From: Arachis hypogaea
Taxonomy: Eukaryota > Streptophyta > Magnoliopsida > Fabales > Fabaceae
Assembly (NCBI RefSeq): GCF_003086295.3
Contig: NC_092051.1
Span: forward strand, 81,104,445 to 81,168,444
Direction: 5' to 3'
DNA length: 64,000 nucleotides
In this document: one piece after another, positions 31,481-43,095 of the stretch
How positions within the stretch are numbered: the first letter of the stretch is position 1
How the letters are laid out: every line of letters begins with the position of its first letter
Made by a program: the position numbers and the translations under genes
The notes under the pieces: model-generated
Seen by the model: only the letters and a program-made list of their open reading frames with translations
What the model was told of the DNA's origin: nothing
Database searches by the model: none

Positions 31481-32281
31481 GTTGGTCACGTGATTCACTT
31501 AAAGACAAAACGCTGGCCAATTTCTAAGCTCAATGAGGCCCAAATCCAACTCATTTCTGATGCTTTTGAACCCAAGGATTGCAAGGGAATGGGGGAGAGC
31601 AATCACAGTATAGTTTTCATCATGCTTTAAGGTAGAATTCTAGAGAGAGAAGCTCTCCCTTCTCTCTAGAATTTAGGGTAGTTTAGGTTAAATTTCCTTA
31701 GATCCAACTTTTAATTCTTATTTTTATTTCAATTCTCTTTATATTTTAGTGTTCTATTGTCTTAATCTTCTTAGTTTTTCTTGTTAATTTCTTGTTTTGC
31801 TCTCTTTTATGTTTATGAATCCTTGTTGGATTTTAATTTTCCTTTAATGCAATTTTATGTTTCCATTTCCTTTTATGTTTATCTTAGTTACTATTGTTGA
31901 TTCCTTGCTTGTGTTAGTTATATTTTTTATTAATTCTTGCAATTTGTGACATTTACTTTTATTGCACTCTAGGTATTTGTTAAAATATTTTCTCTAGTTT
32001 TAGAGTAGTTTTCTTTACTATTGGCCTAGGCTAAGGGAATTAGGTGACCTTGAGTCATTGGGTCTCATTGATTTGGTGATTTGAGAACCCTTGATGGTCA
32101 ATTTGATAACCATTGACACTAGCCTACTACTAAGTCAATTAGTAGCTTGGTTAGGACTTATGGATTGATGTTGATCAAACCAATTTGACGTACTTCAAGC
32201 TTGAAGTAGATATTGTACGTACTTTAAGCATTGAAGTAGACTTAATAGGTTGGTCCCTCATAATTTTTAACACATGGTTTG

Positions 32282-32286
32282 TAGAC
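32282..32286. repeat. Left target duplication of E3
   Basis: TAGAC, repeated exactly at 63008-63012. Confidence 0.88.
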
Positions 32287-33825
32287 TGATGAGTGGATAT
32301 GTTATACGCTTTTTGACATCATTTTCAAATAGTTTTTAGTGTGTTTTATTTAGTTTTTATTAAGTTTTTATAGGTTTTAGTGTTAAAATCACATTTTTGG
32401 ATTCTACTATAAGTTTTTGTGTTTTTATAGAATTTTAGGTATTTTTTGGCCGAAATTGAGGAGCTGGAGGAGAAGTCTGATTCAGAGACATAGAAAGCAC
32501 TGCAGATGTTGTCCAGATCTGACCTGCCTACATTCGAAAGAGCTTTTTCGGAGCTACCGAAGTCCAAAAGGAGCGCCCTCAACGGCTATGGAACGCTGAC
32601 TTCCAGATCTTTCTAAAAATATATAATAGTACATACTTTTCTTCGGATTAGAAGGCCCAAAACTGGCATCCAATGCCAGCTTCCTGCCCCCTTCCAGGCG
32701 TCCAGCGCCCAAAGAGCAGAGCCCAGCGTCCAAAGGCCCAGAGAGGACCCCCTAGCTGGCGTTCCATGCCCAAAGAGCCTCATAGCATGTGGATCTCATC
32801 AAAGCTCAGCCCAAATACTCACCAAGTGAGCCCCAAAAGTGGATTTTAGCACTAAGTAGACTGTTTTACCCTTTCTATGTAATCCTTAGTCATTAACCTA
32901 GTATTTAAAGAACTTTTACACCTCTCACTAGGGGAGGTCTGCCTTAATTTCATTTTATCATTGTTTTTACCTTCAGTATGAGTTTCTAAACCTCCAAAGT
33001 TGAGGGGAGGAGCCCTGCTGAGTTCTATGAATTAATAAAAGTACTACTTTTCTCTTCGATCCGTGTTTGATTAATTCAAAGATGTATTTTCGTACTTCAT
33101 CGTGGTGAATAGGATGATTTAACCAATTAGCTCTGTTCATCACATTAAGACGAACGTTCCTGACAAACACCCGCGTCTACTTGGGTCAAAATGCGTCTTT
33201 CACCGGACAAGGACGACCAACAGCTTGAATATACATCTCTCAGACGGCTAATCCACGATTTTGTTTGGGACTCTTCTCGAGACATCAGTTCAGCTGATTT
33301 TTGGGGAGATTAGGGTTTCTGTGGTAGAGGCTAGAATCCATAGAAGCAGCATTCTCTAATCCGGAAGATCTGATCTTGTTTGTGGTATTTTGAGTAGGAT
33401 CTTTAAGGAGAATAGCCTTAAGGAACTTCACCCTCAAGTAGAGATGGATCCACACTAAACCTAGGGTTCAGATCCGGAGGAGTATTGGCTGCTGCTCAAA
33501 CCAGTGTCAATTACATACAGCTTGCCATTGAAGAAATCATTCACAAGCAAAGAGAGCAGTAGTACCAGAGTTAATTCAAAAAGGCAAAGCAACTCCAATC
33601 CTCAACTCTATTCCTATCATTTATTCCAAGTAGAATAACAAGTACTTATACAAAGTTCCAAACATAAACCTTCTGATTCTGCCTGACAATAATCTGCAAG
33701 ACAACCATAGCTTGCTTCAAACCACAATCCTCATGGGATTGACCTTGACTCACTCAGGTATTACTTGGACGACCCAGTGCACTTGCTGGTACAGCAGTAC
33801 GAAAAGGTGTGGGGATTCGTGCACC
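32287..33825 (+). repeat. 5' LTR of E3 (1539 bp)
   Basis: TGATGAGTGG...ATTCGTGCACCA. A TATTTAAA box is at 32902-32909, with a palindrome CTGGCAT-CCA-ATGCCAG at 32663-32679 and further cgtccagcgccc repeats upstream. Downstream of the box lies an imperfect copy of the E2 U5 sequence. Confidence 0.88.
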
Positions 33826-33832
33826 AAGTTTT

Positions 33833-33850
33833 TGATGCCGTTGCCGAGGA
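33833..33850 (+). promoter_or_regulatory. Primer-binding site of E3 (tRNA-Asp, degenerate)
   Basis: TGATGCCGTTGCCGAGGA, three differences from the tRNA-Asp complement (all G/C to A/T). Confidence 0.75.
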
Positions 33851-34385
33851 TTGTTGAGTTTGGACAAACTGTCGGATTGTTTTGCTCCTTAGATCAGGTA
33901 AGTTTATTTTACATTATTTTAATTGTGTCCATTTTTTTTATTATTTATTTTCTTCTCCTCAATTTTCGAAAAATTCAAAAAAAAAGTTTCAAAAATATTT
34001 TCTTTTCTTTGTTTGGTTTTTGTTCTTGGTTTGAGTCCTGCATGTTCATGCTTTTCAATTACAAAAATTTTAAAACTTTTCAAAAAACATTTTCATATAG
34101 TTTATTTTTGGCATCCTCTGCATTCTCTCTGAGTCCTTGTGTCTATTTTCTTGGGAATAGTTGTTCCTTTGAGTCCTTCTTTCTAAAAATTTTCAAAAAT
34201 TAAATTTTCTTTGTTTAAATCTTGTGTCAAGTTTTTAAGTTTGGTGTTTTCTTGTTAATTTTCTTCAAATTTTTTAAAATCTCTTTTTAGTTTTCTAAAA
34301 ATTTTAAGTTTAGTGTTCTTTTTTATGTTCTTGTGTTCTTTGAGTCTTTAAATTTTGTTCTTTGTATTCTTGTGAGTCTTCAAAG
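33851..34385 (+). other. Leader of E3, first part
   Basis: T-rich, with polypurine-tract-like motifs TTTTTAAGTTTGGTGTTT (34228) and TTTTAAGTTTAGTGTTC (34303). It continues at 57654 after the CACTA insertion, where another copy lies near 57687. No gene seen. Confidence 0.55.
34383..34385. repeat. Left 3-bp target duplication of the CACTA element
   Basis: AAG, matched by AAG at 57651-57653. Confidence 0.8.
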
Positions 34386-34399
34386 CACTACAAGAAAAA

Positions 34400-34740
34400 A
34401 GGCCTATGGCCACGCTTTTTTTTGCTACGCTTTAAAAGCGTGGCCAAAAGTAGGCTATGGCCACGCTTATGTGTGGGTGGCGTTTGAATAGAGATTTTGC
34501 CACGCTTTTTTTTGCTACGCTTTAAAAGCGTGCCAAAATCTCTCTATGGCCACGCTTTTATGAGGGTGGCAGTTGATGTGAGATTTAACCACGTTTTTTC
34601 TGCCACGCTTATAAAGCGTAGCCATAGAGAGATTTGGGCACGCTTTTAAAGCGTAGCAATAGAAATTTGTTATTGTAGCGTTTTAAAAGCGTAGCCGTTT
34701 CCTACAAGCCTTTTGGCACGCTTCAAAAGCGTGGCCAAAA
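34400..34740. repeat. Left subterminal repeat array of the CACTA element
   Basis: About a dozen copies of GCCACGCTTTTAAAGCGTGGC-like half sites (CCACGCTTT, AAAGCGTGGC, GCTACGC). Such arrays are the transposase/TNPA binding region in En/Spm. Confidence 0.88.
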
Positions 34741-35016
34741 GGTTCCCTCAGAAAAAAAAATTAAAGAAGCTCGAATTAACAAAAATGCTCCTAACTCCTT
34801 CGTGATTCTAACACTTAGAGAAAAGAAGCTAACTTCTTCTGCCCTAACTCCTCCTTCGAAAGCCCCAATGGCAATTGCAACCACCAATCTCCTCCTTCTT
34901 TGTGCCTTACCGCTTCCCCCTCCGAAAGCCCTAGCTAACCAGTCTTCAATTTTTTCGCCTTAACCCTTCTTCAAAAGCCCTAACCCCTGCCCCCACCGCG
35001 ATAACAACACTCCAAC
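34741..35016. other. CACTA left-end leader
   Basis: C-rich, with repeated 'gaaagcccta' and 'ctcctccttc' motifs. No supported gene; possibly the 5' leader of a CACTA or captured transcript. Confidence 0.4.
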
Positions 35017-35285
35017 GAAGAACGAGGACGCCCTCCCTTCCGCGCTGCCGCTCGCTTCCTGCTTCTTTGCTTCTGTGAAGAACGACGAAGCCCTCCCTTC
35101 CGCGCTGCCGTTCGCTTCCTGGTTCTTCGCCTCCCTGAAGAACGACGAAGCCCTCCTTTCCGCGCTGCCGCCCGCTTCCTGGTTCTTCGCTTCCGTGAAG
35201 AACGACGAAGCCCTCCCATCCGCGCTGCCGCTCGCTTCCTGCTTCTTCGCTTCCGTGAAGAACGTCGAAGCCCTAACATCTGACG
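35017..35285. repeat. 60-bp tandem repeat (four copies plus a partial)
   Basis: Copies start at 35017, 35077, 35137 and 35197, with a partial at 35257. The consensus begins GAAGAACGACGAAGCCCTCC and contains TCCGCGCTGCCG. The period is exactly 60, divisible by three, so both strands stay open (Arg-rich on minus). No start, splice or homology supports a protein. Confidence 0.88.
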
Positions 35286-35433
35286 AGGTGGAAAAGCGCC
35301 ATTTCCAGCTTCGAATAAGGCTGTAGGTTTCTCCTCCTTTTGTTTTTCTGCAGTCAAATTCATGAGGATGACTCTAAGTTTTCAGTCTTTTTTTTTTATT
35401 GTTCATTGTTTTGATTCTCATGCATTTCTTCAG

Positions 35434-35576
35434 GAGAAGGTGAGGAACCCGTTAGTCGAGAACCATCCTAAGCAGTTCGGGATCAGAGGAGCAGAGGAAG
35501 AAGAGGATCCTCAAGCAGAGGTTGAAGGCTCCACCAGCTTTGAACTAGTTCACCAAGACCCTTGACAAGAACCTAG
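35434..35576 (+). pseudogene. Captured fragment resembling ribosomal protein eL8 (RPL7A)
   Basis: After an acceptor-like 'ttcttcag', the frame reads EKVRNPL...HPKQFGIRG, matching the N-terminal region of plant RPL7A. A deletion of about twenty codons and a phase change follow. A second block reads RKKRILKQRLKAPPALN, then a TAG where Gln is expected, then FTKTLDKNL, and ends at a donor-like 'ctag|gtgcgt'. RPL7A is a large-subunit ribosomal protein. Only part of the coding sequence is present, in two pieces, so this is a transduplicated exon pair, not a gene. Confidence 0.8.
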
Positions 35577-37276
35577 GTGCGTAAATAAGTATCTCCATTT
35601 TGTTTCATTTACCCTGTTTTATGTTTGTGTAATGCTTCAAGTGTAGTAATATTTCCCTCTTATGGCAATTAGATGATGCTTCTGATCACTTTATTTTTCT
35701 ATCTAACTGCATTTAACTTCCTCTTTGCAATTTCACCTTTTGGAAATGATCTCAGTTTCAGAAAAGGAAAGGGAAGCTTGAAAGCTAAACATGTATATGG
35801 TGAATGTTTTGAAGTTGTAGCTTCATTTTCTGAGAGAAAGAGTGCATCGTGTTGATCTTGTTGGTGGTGTTATTTGACTGAAATTTTAAGAATGTAATAG
35901 ACTTCTCAAAGTTTTATAAAAACTATTTTTCACTAATTTTGGATGTCTAGATTGAGAGCAGAAATTTATGAAAATTATTGCCATTTCTACAATAAATACT
36001 GTCGAATTCGGTTCAAACTCTAAATGATCATTTTGAGTTTTAGAGACTTCTAACTCTTATTAACTCTTGATTCTACCTTATTTTAGTTACTTAAACTTGT
36101 CTAGCTTAGTGTCACAGCCCCAAGAGCTAAGCTCTTGCCATTATCAAAAGCTAAACATATATATTAGTTTCACTATGATGCATTATTCTTTCATTACTTA
36201 TATGCCAAAACTTTAGTGTGTTTGATGTATTATCTTGCTGTCACTTTAAATAAGAATTGAACGCATATAGTTATTAGTCAAGAGCATTTTTTTTCTACTT
36301 TATTAACTCATTTGGGTATTAATTACTGCAGCTTAATAATGATTTTCTACTGGCTCACTGTATCTTCATTTTGGTTGTTTTAAATTGGTTTCTGTGATGG
36401 TTACTATAGGTTCATTTGAGCTATCATGTCCTATGTTCATGTGTGTAAGTTTAGGTTTCTGCACCAAACATGAGTTCATGGTCGTATGTTTTCATTGTGT
36501 TTTGCTTTATTTGACTGAGTCTTAGTAGAAATGAAGCAGGAATGCACCATTTGGAAAATAAAGGGCAATGGTTTCAAACCCAATACATAAGACCATCTGA
36601 AATTTGAAAAGGAAAATAACACATAAAATTTGAGTTTGTTTTAAGACCATCAGCCAAAAGATTTTAAAATTCTGCATTGGAATCAGGGTTGGTTGTAGAG
36701 CTGATTTATATTTTATTTATGCAGGGGAAGCTATTTTGTTCCCAATTTTGTTTATTTTTCTATTTTATGTCAGTAGAAGAGTTAGAATGGGTGCGAAAAT
36801 GGTGTTTCTTGTGAATGGTTGAGCTTCTTTTATTTCCCCAGCTCTTAAGACAAGAAGTTAAAATAAATGAACATAAAAATTTAGTTTCCAAGTTTATTTG
36901 CTTTTAGTTTTCGGATGTTTACTACCCTTGTTTTTTGGTAGTTTTTCTTGTTTCTCACTCTGGTCTCATTTGTTTCAATTTCACCCAAGGCACCTAAACT
37001 AAAGCCAATAGCAGGTTTGTCAATTCCATTTTGTTGGATAAGAGAAACAAAGCCCTGGTTCTTGGTCTTTAATTGAGCCAAGTTCATTCAAAGTCAGAGG
37101 GAAAAACTGCTTTAGGTTGGTACAAAATACTTGTTTTTGTATACACACTATTTTGGGGGGATTAATGATTAACCTTTGGGTTATGATCACCCTCATGTTG
37201 AGGATATCATGACAAAAACAAAATTTTTCATTATTGATAGTGCTAGAATTTATTGTTGCTTGGACTTGGTTGGCAG
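35577..37276. other. CACTA interior, intron-like sequence
   Basis: AT-rich, no supported coding sequence. Position and composition suit introns of the captured transcripts or CACTA filler. Confidence 0.4.
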
Positions 37277-37662
37277 GGACAAGAAGAAAGAATTTGCGCC
37301 AACCGATGCTGCTTTCTATTCCCTTGGAGCAGACCTCTTTCTGTCTCAGCTAAAAACTGAACATATTGCGCGCTGTTTAGGAGTTCCTTCTATCAGAAAA
37401 CCTGGGGATGTTCCTTCTATTCTCATTGTAAATATTTAGGTAGCTGCATATTTCCTAGTCTGGATTGAACTCAACTGAGAATTTCTTATCTTACATTATT
37501 GGGGTGCAAATTTTATGTTCGACATCTGAATATTAGTTTATTCACGTCTGTATATGCATGGCAATTTTTCATACTCTTGTATGATTTACCCTGAAATTGT
37601 GTGCTGTTCAAACTGCAGATTCAACTGTATTCTGCGACTGTCTTTCAAACCGTACCTACAAG
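37277..37662 (+). pseudogene. Captured fragment resembling an EDR2-like (DUF1336) protein
   Basis: After 'ttggcag', the frame reads RDKKKEFAPTDAAFYSLG, then ADLFLSQLKTEHIAR and VPSILIVNI, which fits the C-terminal DUF1336 domain of ENHANCED DISEASE RESISTANCE 2-like proteins. A TAG ends this exon where a Gln is expected (37437-37439), next to a GT donor. A second exon (37619-37662) starts after 'ctgcag' and reads IQLYSATVF. EDR2 proteins are lipid-binding regulators of defence; no such function is expected from this fragment. A possible third piece near 37883 is weaker. Confidence 0.68.
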
Positions 37663-39117
37663 GTAAAAATTAACTTCCAAAAATCAATCCTTTGGTTTAA
37701 GATTTTTTTCCTTATAAACACACTTCTCTGAATTCTCTTATCTTTCTTTTATTTCTATCTCATGGGTTAATCTATTTCCTTCCTATAGGATTTATTATAT
37801 GTGCCATGCATAAGGCTTTCATGCTGATATGTTGTAATTTACTTTGGATAAATAATAACAAATTTTTGTTTCTCAAATTCAGGGAGCAATCTCACAAATT
37901 CAATTTCTTCAAAGCTCTACCATTTGCACCACAAGACTCCAAGAAACTTGTTAATTTTTGCTATGTCTACTGATGGTATTACCTCTTTTTTCTTCCTCCT
38001 TCCCTGTTTTCTGAATTTCGTAAAGGCTTTTGGAATTGATGCTACTAGTGTCTTTGTTGAATTATTGGATTATTATTACTAGATTTGGATACTAATTCTT
38101 GCCGATTGCCACTGTTTGTGCTTTTAATATTGAATTTTGTGAATTGGTGCATTTGGTTCGCTTGGTTTATGCTATTTGTTATTATCAGTATTAATGCACG
38201 CCAAGTGCTCTCTGATATGCCTCTTTGATATTCCTCTCTGGTTTATGCATGTTCACAATTCTGAATTCTAGTTGCCTTCTGTCTAAGCAGTTTTCTTTTG
38301 TTGCTTTCATTGAGCTGTTGTTATGCTAGTGTATAAAATATATAAAAAATATATATAGTCAGTTTTTTTTTAAATGTTGATGAATGAAAACTCTTAACAA
38401 AAATATAAATATGATCTGTTGTTGTATGTTTGAAATGGATAAAAATGGATCTGAAGCTAAGGGTATGAAATTATTTTCAATTGTTTTATTCTACTGCTCC
38501 TATGGTACTGCTTTGTTTATACTTTGGTTTCTTAAACTTTCAACTATTTTTAACAATTTCTTGCCATCCATATGCCACCGACATTACATATGATAGTTTG
38601 GGTTGTGGAGTTCTTATTCTTTTCATTCTGCATTTTCTGAATACTACTTGGAAATGTTTTTTACACTGCAGAATGTAGAAGAAAGTGAAGAAAGAGCACT
38701 ACAGGTTTAACGCTCTGATTCTGAGTTGCTTGCTCATGTCTTTTGAAGGTGATTGCTGTGGTCAGAAAAAGAGAGTTGCATAATTTTTCATGCTTTGCTG
38801 TTTGTATTTGACGGAGTAATCTTTAATTAATACAGTTATTCTTAGGTAGAAGTTTATTATTATTATGATTACCTTATGGATTGAGAATGATTGTATTTAA
38901 AGTATACTTATCAGGAGACCTAAAATTAGATTATTGGAAAATCACAGCCTAGATATACTTTAATCTCAGAGAAATTAAAGTTGAGACATACTTGCCAGTT
39001 TGAAGTCAAAATTGAAATAGTACTAGTAATTCATAAAACAGTTTATATAACAGCGAAAAATAATCAAGAAATTTGTTAATTGCTGGTTGGTTGCTACAAA
39101 TAATATCTTCAAATAGT

Positions 39118-39156
<39 letters not shown>

Positions 39157-40053
39157 TGAAGGATGCTGAGGCTGAATTGAATATATGGGGGTGGTTATAA
39201 TCCTTTTTCCTTTTACAGTGCATATAATTTATATTTCATATAGTAGTTCCTAGGTCTGGACCAAGCTATATATTGGATTAATATATATAAATATGGCATT
39301 TTTTTAATGGATTATGGCCCACAATTTGTGCTAAATATATGTAAATGGATGCTATTTTAATTTCAAATGTAATTTTCAAGCAGTTCATGCTGAGCAATTA
39401 GACTAATGCTCCAAAGTTGCCAAGGGTTTACCTGCCCTTTTGGGGTTTTCTCCAGCCACTTCTTCGATTCCTACTTTCTAAATTCCCCCATTTTTCAAAT
39501 TTCTATGGGTTTTTTTTATGTTTTAAAGTAAGAAAAAAAATTTAATTCTCAAGAGCATTTTAATTTTATGCTTTCCAATAGGCTTTTGATAGTTATCTAT
39601 CCACCACTACTACCACTTCTTTTATCCTGCTGCTCCTGTGGTATTACTTTGATGTTGCTGTGGATTTGATTATCTGTTGCCGAACCGTTATTCGCTGCCG
39701 CTGCTACCTTTCTAATTCTGCTTCTGTTGCGCTACTACTTTGGTGCTGGTGTTATACGGATTACGACAGTATTTAAGGTTGGTTCATGCGAATTTAAATA
39801 CATCTCTTAATTTGTTATTAATGTTATGTGGACAACTTAAGTGCTTTCTTGAGGCACTCACTTCAGGACCTTTAAGAATTGCTAAAATTTAATTTTCTTC
39901 GCTATTTTATGTCCAATGCCTTCAAAGTATTTTAGAGACTTGGAAAATTTTGTCTCTTAGTTAATTAGGAAGCTAGACTCGCAGTTAGTGAGACTAGCAG
40001 TAAAGACTTCAAACTAGAAACTTAGCTATCTATTTGAAATATATAGGTTTTCG
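37663..40053. other. CACTA interior upstream of TNP2
   Basis: AT-rich, no gene supported. Contains a (TA)16 microsatellite at 39121-39152 and a repeated 'ctgctgctcctgtggtatta'-like Leu-rich stretch near 39620. It ends with an acceptor-like 'atatag' just before the TNP2 ATG. Confidence 0.45.
39121..39152. repeat. (TA)16 microsatellite
   Basis: Uninterrupted TA dinucleotides within the CACTA element. Confidence 0.95.
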
Positions 40054-43000
40054 ATGGATGTGTCCAACGATTGGATGGATACACCACATCATGAAAAAGA
40101 ATATCAACTCGGTGTAGAAAAGTTTTTACACTTTGCTTTTTCATCACCGGGAATTCCTCAAGGGGAAGAAATTCAATGCCCATGTGCAAAGTGTTGTAAT
40201 AGACTTTGGTTAAGGAGAGATGTCGTGTATGACCATCTAATATGCGATAGATTCGTAAAAGGTTATAGGCGGTGGTTTAATCATGGGGAATCACTTGTTG
40301 CTATGGATGTTGACAGTGACACAGATGAGGAATATAACTACAATGATAATATTGATGAGTTGTTACGTGATAGATTCAGAGATACTACACAAGTTGATGG
40401 ACATAACATGGGGCCTAACGAAGGTGCAAAAGAATTTTATAAATTGGTAGACGAGGCAAGCCAAGAGCTATACCCTGGATGTAAAGGATTCACAAGATTA
40501 TCCTTTACCATCCGTCTTTACTTGTTAAAATGCTTGCACGGTTGGAGTAATGCGTCGTTCACTTCTCTCTTAGAATTATTGAAAGAAGGAATGCCACATT
40601 TGAATATTCCTACTTCTTTTGATAAAACGAAGAATATGGTGAAGAATTTGGGTCTTGACTACCAAAAGATCGATGCATGTCCCAATGATTGTATGTTGTA
40701 TCAGAACGGGCATGAGAATGACTCATCTTGCCATGTCTGTGGAACATCCCGTTATATTGAGCATCATGTAGAAGAGGACGATGCTACCTCATCTAAAAAG
40801 CCTCGTAAAGTTGCTGCAAAAACTCTAAGGCATTTCCCCCTGATTCCTAGACTTCAAAGGCTTTTTATGTGCACAAGGACGGTTGAAGCTATGTCTTGGC
40901 ATCATAATGAATGTGTTAAAGATGGGTCGTTAAGGCATCCTGCCGATGGTGAATCTTGGAAAGCATTTGATAGTCGACATGAAGATTTTGCAAAGGAACC
41001 TCGTAATGTAAGACTTCGCTTAGCAAGCGACGGATTCAATCCGTTTCGAACTTTGAGTAGTACACATAGTACATGGCCTGTTGTTCTGATGGTGTATAAT
41101 CTACCCCCTTGGATGAGTATGAAGCCTGATTATTTTATGCTCTCTTTACTCATTCCTGGCCCACAATCACCTGGAAATGATATTGATAACTTTCTTCAAC
41201 CACTAATTGAAGAATTAAAAGAATTGTGGGAGTTAGGTGTCGAAACATATGATTCCAAAGAGAACAAAACATTCAACATGAGAGCATGTCTTTTATGGAC
41301 AATTAACGACTTCCCTGCGTATGCTATGTTATCTGGGTGGAGTACAAAGGGAAGATTGGCTTGTCCATGTTGTAATGATGAGACTTCTTCTATATATCTG
41401 AAACATAGCCACAAGACTGTTTATATGGATCATCGAAGGTTTTTACCCATGAACCATCTATGGAGACATAATAAAAGATCTTTCAATGGGAAAACTGAAC
41501 TTAGGTCTCCACCGCAGTTGTTAGATGTAACAACTGTATTTCATATATTGCAAGGGGTAGATAATTCTTTTGGGAAGAAGCAAAGGAAAGCAAAGAATGG
41601 CATTTCAAATTGGAAAAAGTGATCAATCTTTTTTGATTTACCATATTGGAAGTTCAACATGTTTAGACACAACCTTGATGTCATGCACATAGAGAAGAAT
41701 ATAGTTGATAGCATAATTGGAACGCTTTTGGATATTTCTGGAAAGACAAAAGATCATGCAGCTGCGCGTTTTGACCTTAAAGACATGGGTATCAGGAAAA
41801 ACCTTCAACCAAGAGATACGAATGATGGTAAAAGAACTAAGTTAGCAAAGGCATGCTTCTCAATGACTGCAGCAGAGAAAACAATCTTTTGTAGTGTGTT
41901 AAAAGGGGCAAAATTACCAGACGGCAGCGCTTCCAATATCGCTCGATGTGTGCAGCAAACGGAAAAGAAGATTTCTGGTTACAAGACCCATGATGCTCAT
42001 TTCATGTTACATTACTTGTTGCAAGTACCGATCAAGAGCATACTTCCTGACCATGTTGCCATCGCTTTAGTTCGATTATGTTCATTTTTACGCCGGATAT
42101 GTCAGAAGGTAATTAGCATAGATGAGGTAGTTAACTTAGAAGCAGAGATTGCTGAGACATTATGCCAATTGGAGAGGATTTTTCCTCCAAGCTTTTTTGA
42201 CATAATGGTGCACTTGCCTATCCATTTGGCAAATGAAGTGAGGTTAGGTGGTCCAGTTCAATATCGTTGGATGTACCCTGTTGAACGATATATGTGCACA
42301 CTAAAATCATATGTTCATAACAGAAGTCGTCCAGAAGGATCCATTGCTGAAGGATATTTGGCGAATGAGTGTATTAATTTTTGCTCAAGATATTTGCATG
42401 AAGATGTCCAAACAAGATTCAACAGAGTCCCTCGAAACAATGATGAGTGTGTTTCAGATGAGCTGCAAACTCCGAGTTTGTTTCCAAGCAAAGGATGTCC
42501 TTTGGGTGGAAAAATGGGAGATTTGTTCATGTTAGATGAAAAATCAGAAATACAAGGTCATTCATACATCCTAAACAATTGTGATAAGATCGAAGTCTAC
42601 ATGAGGTATTTTGTTTGATTCATTGTCATTTCGTAGACCCCAATCATAACATTTTACCCTACTAACAAATAAGAATATGATTATTTGATCTTCAGAGAGC
42701 ATGAGGAGGCAGTAAATGAGTACAATCCACGAAGAACAAAGTGGGAGAAAGCCAAAGACCATAGTCAACAGTTCTCAGAATGGTTTAAAACTCGTGCCAT
42801 GAAAAAGGATGTGCCTGGTTGGGCAAAAGGGTTGGCTAGGGGTCCAAATAGAGTTGCAAAAAGATTTTCAGGTTATGTTATCAATGGGTATAGGTTTCAT
42901 ACAAGGCACCGTGATGCGAGATGTAAAACCCAAAATAGTGGTGTCACATTGGAGGCATTGACTCCTAGTTTTGCTACTGTGAAAGATAAAAACCCAATTG

Positions 43001-43095
43001 AAGCCAAAGTAACCTACTATGGTAGAATAGTCGATATGTTTGAATTAGATTATTATGGCCAATTTAAGGTAGTCCTGTTTAAGTGTGAGTGGTAT
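40054..43095 (+). pseudogene. TNP2-type CACTA transposase, main part
   Basis: The ATG at 40054 opens the transposase-associated zinc-binding domain (CPCAKCCNRLW ... VYDHLICDRFVKGYRRW). The Transposase_21 domain follows: FTRLSFTIRLYLLKCLHGWS, CPNDCMLYQNG, LASDGFNPF, NDIDNFLQPLIEELKELW and DVMHIEKNI. DUF4218 (VHLPIHLANEVRLGGPVQYRWMYP) and the start of DUF4216 complete it. An in-frame TGA at 41620-41622 interrupts it. A short intron with GT-AG ends spans about 42606-42695. E4 cuts it at GGTAT (43091-43095). The protein would bind element ends and excise and reinsert CACTA DNA in the nucleus. Confidence 0.9.
43091..43095. repeat. Left target duplication of E4
   Basis: GGTAT, repeated exactly at 53185-53189, within the TNP2 coding sequence. 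Confidence 0.9.

Noticed and set aside
34980..35363. Arg-rich 127-residue frame on the minus strand
   Set aside because: It is the antisense reading of the 60-bp tandem repeat. No promoter, homology or splice context supports it.
38384..38678. Possible further captured exons in the CACTA interior
   Set aside because: Short Phe/Leu-rich frames without recognisable motif or convincing splice sites.
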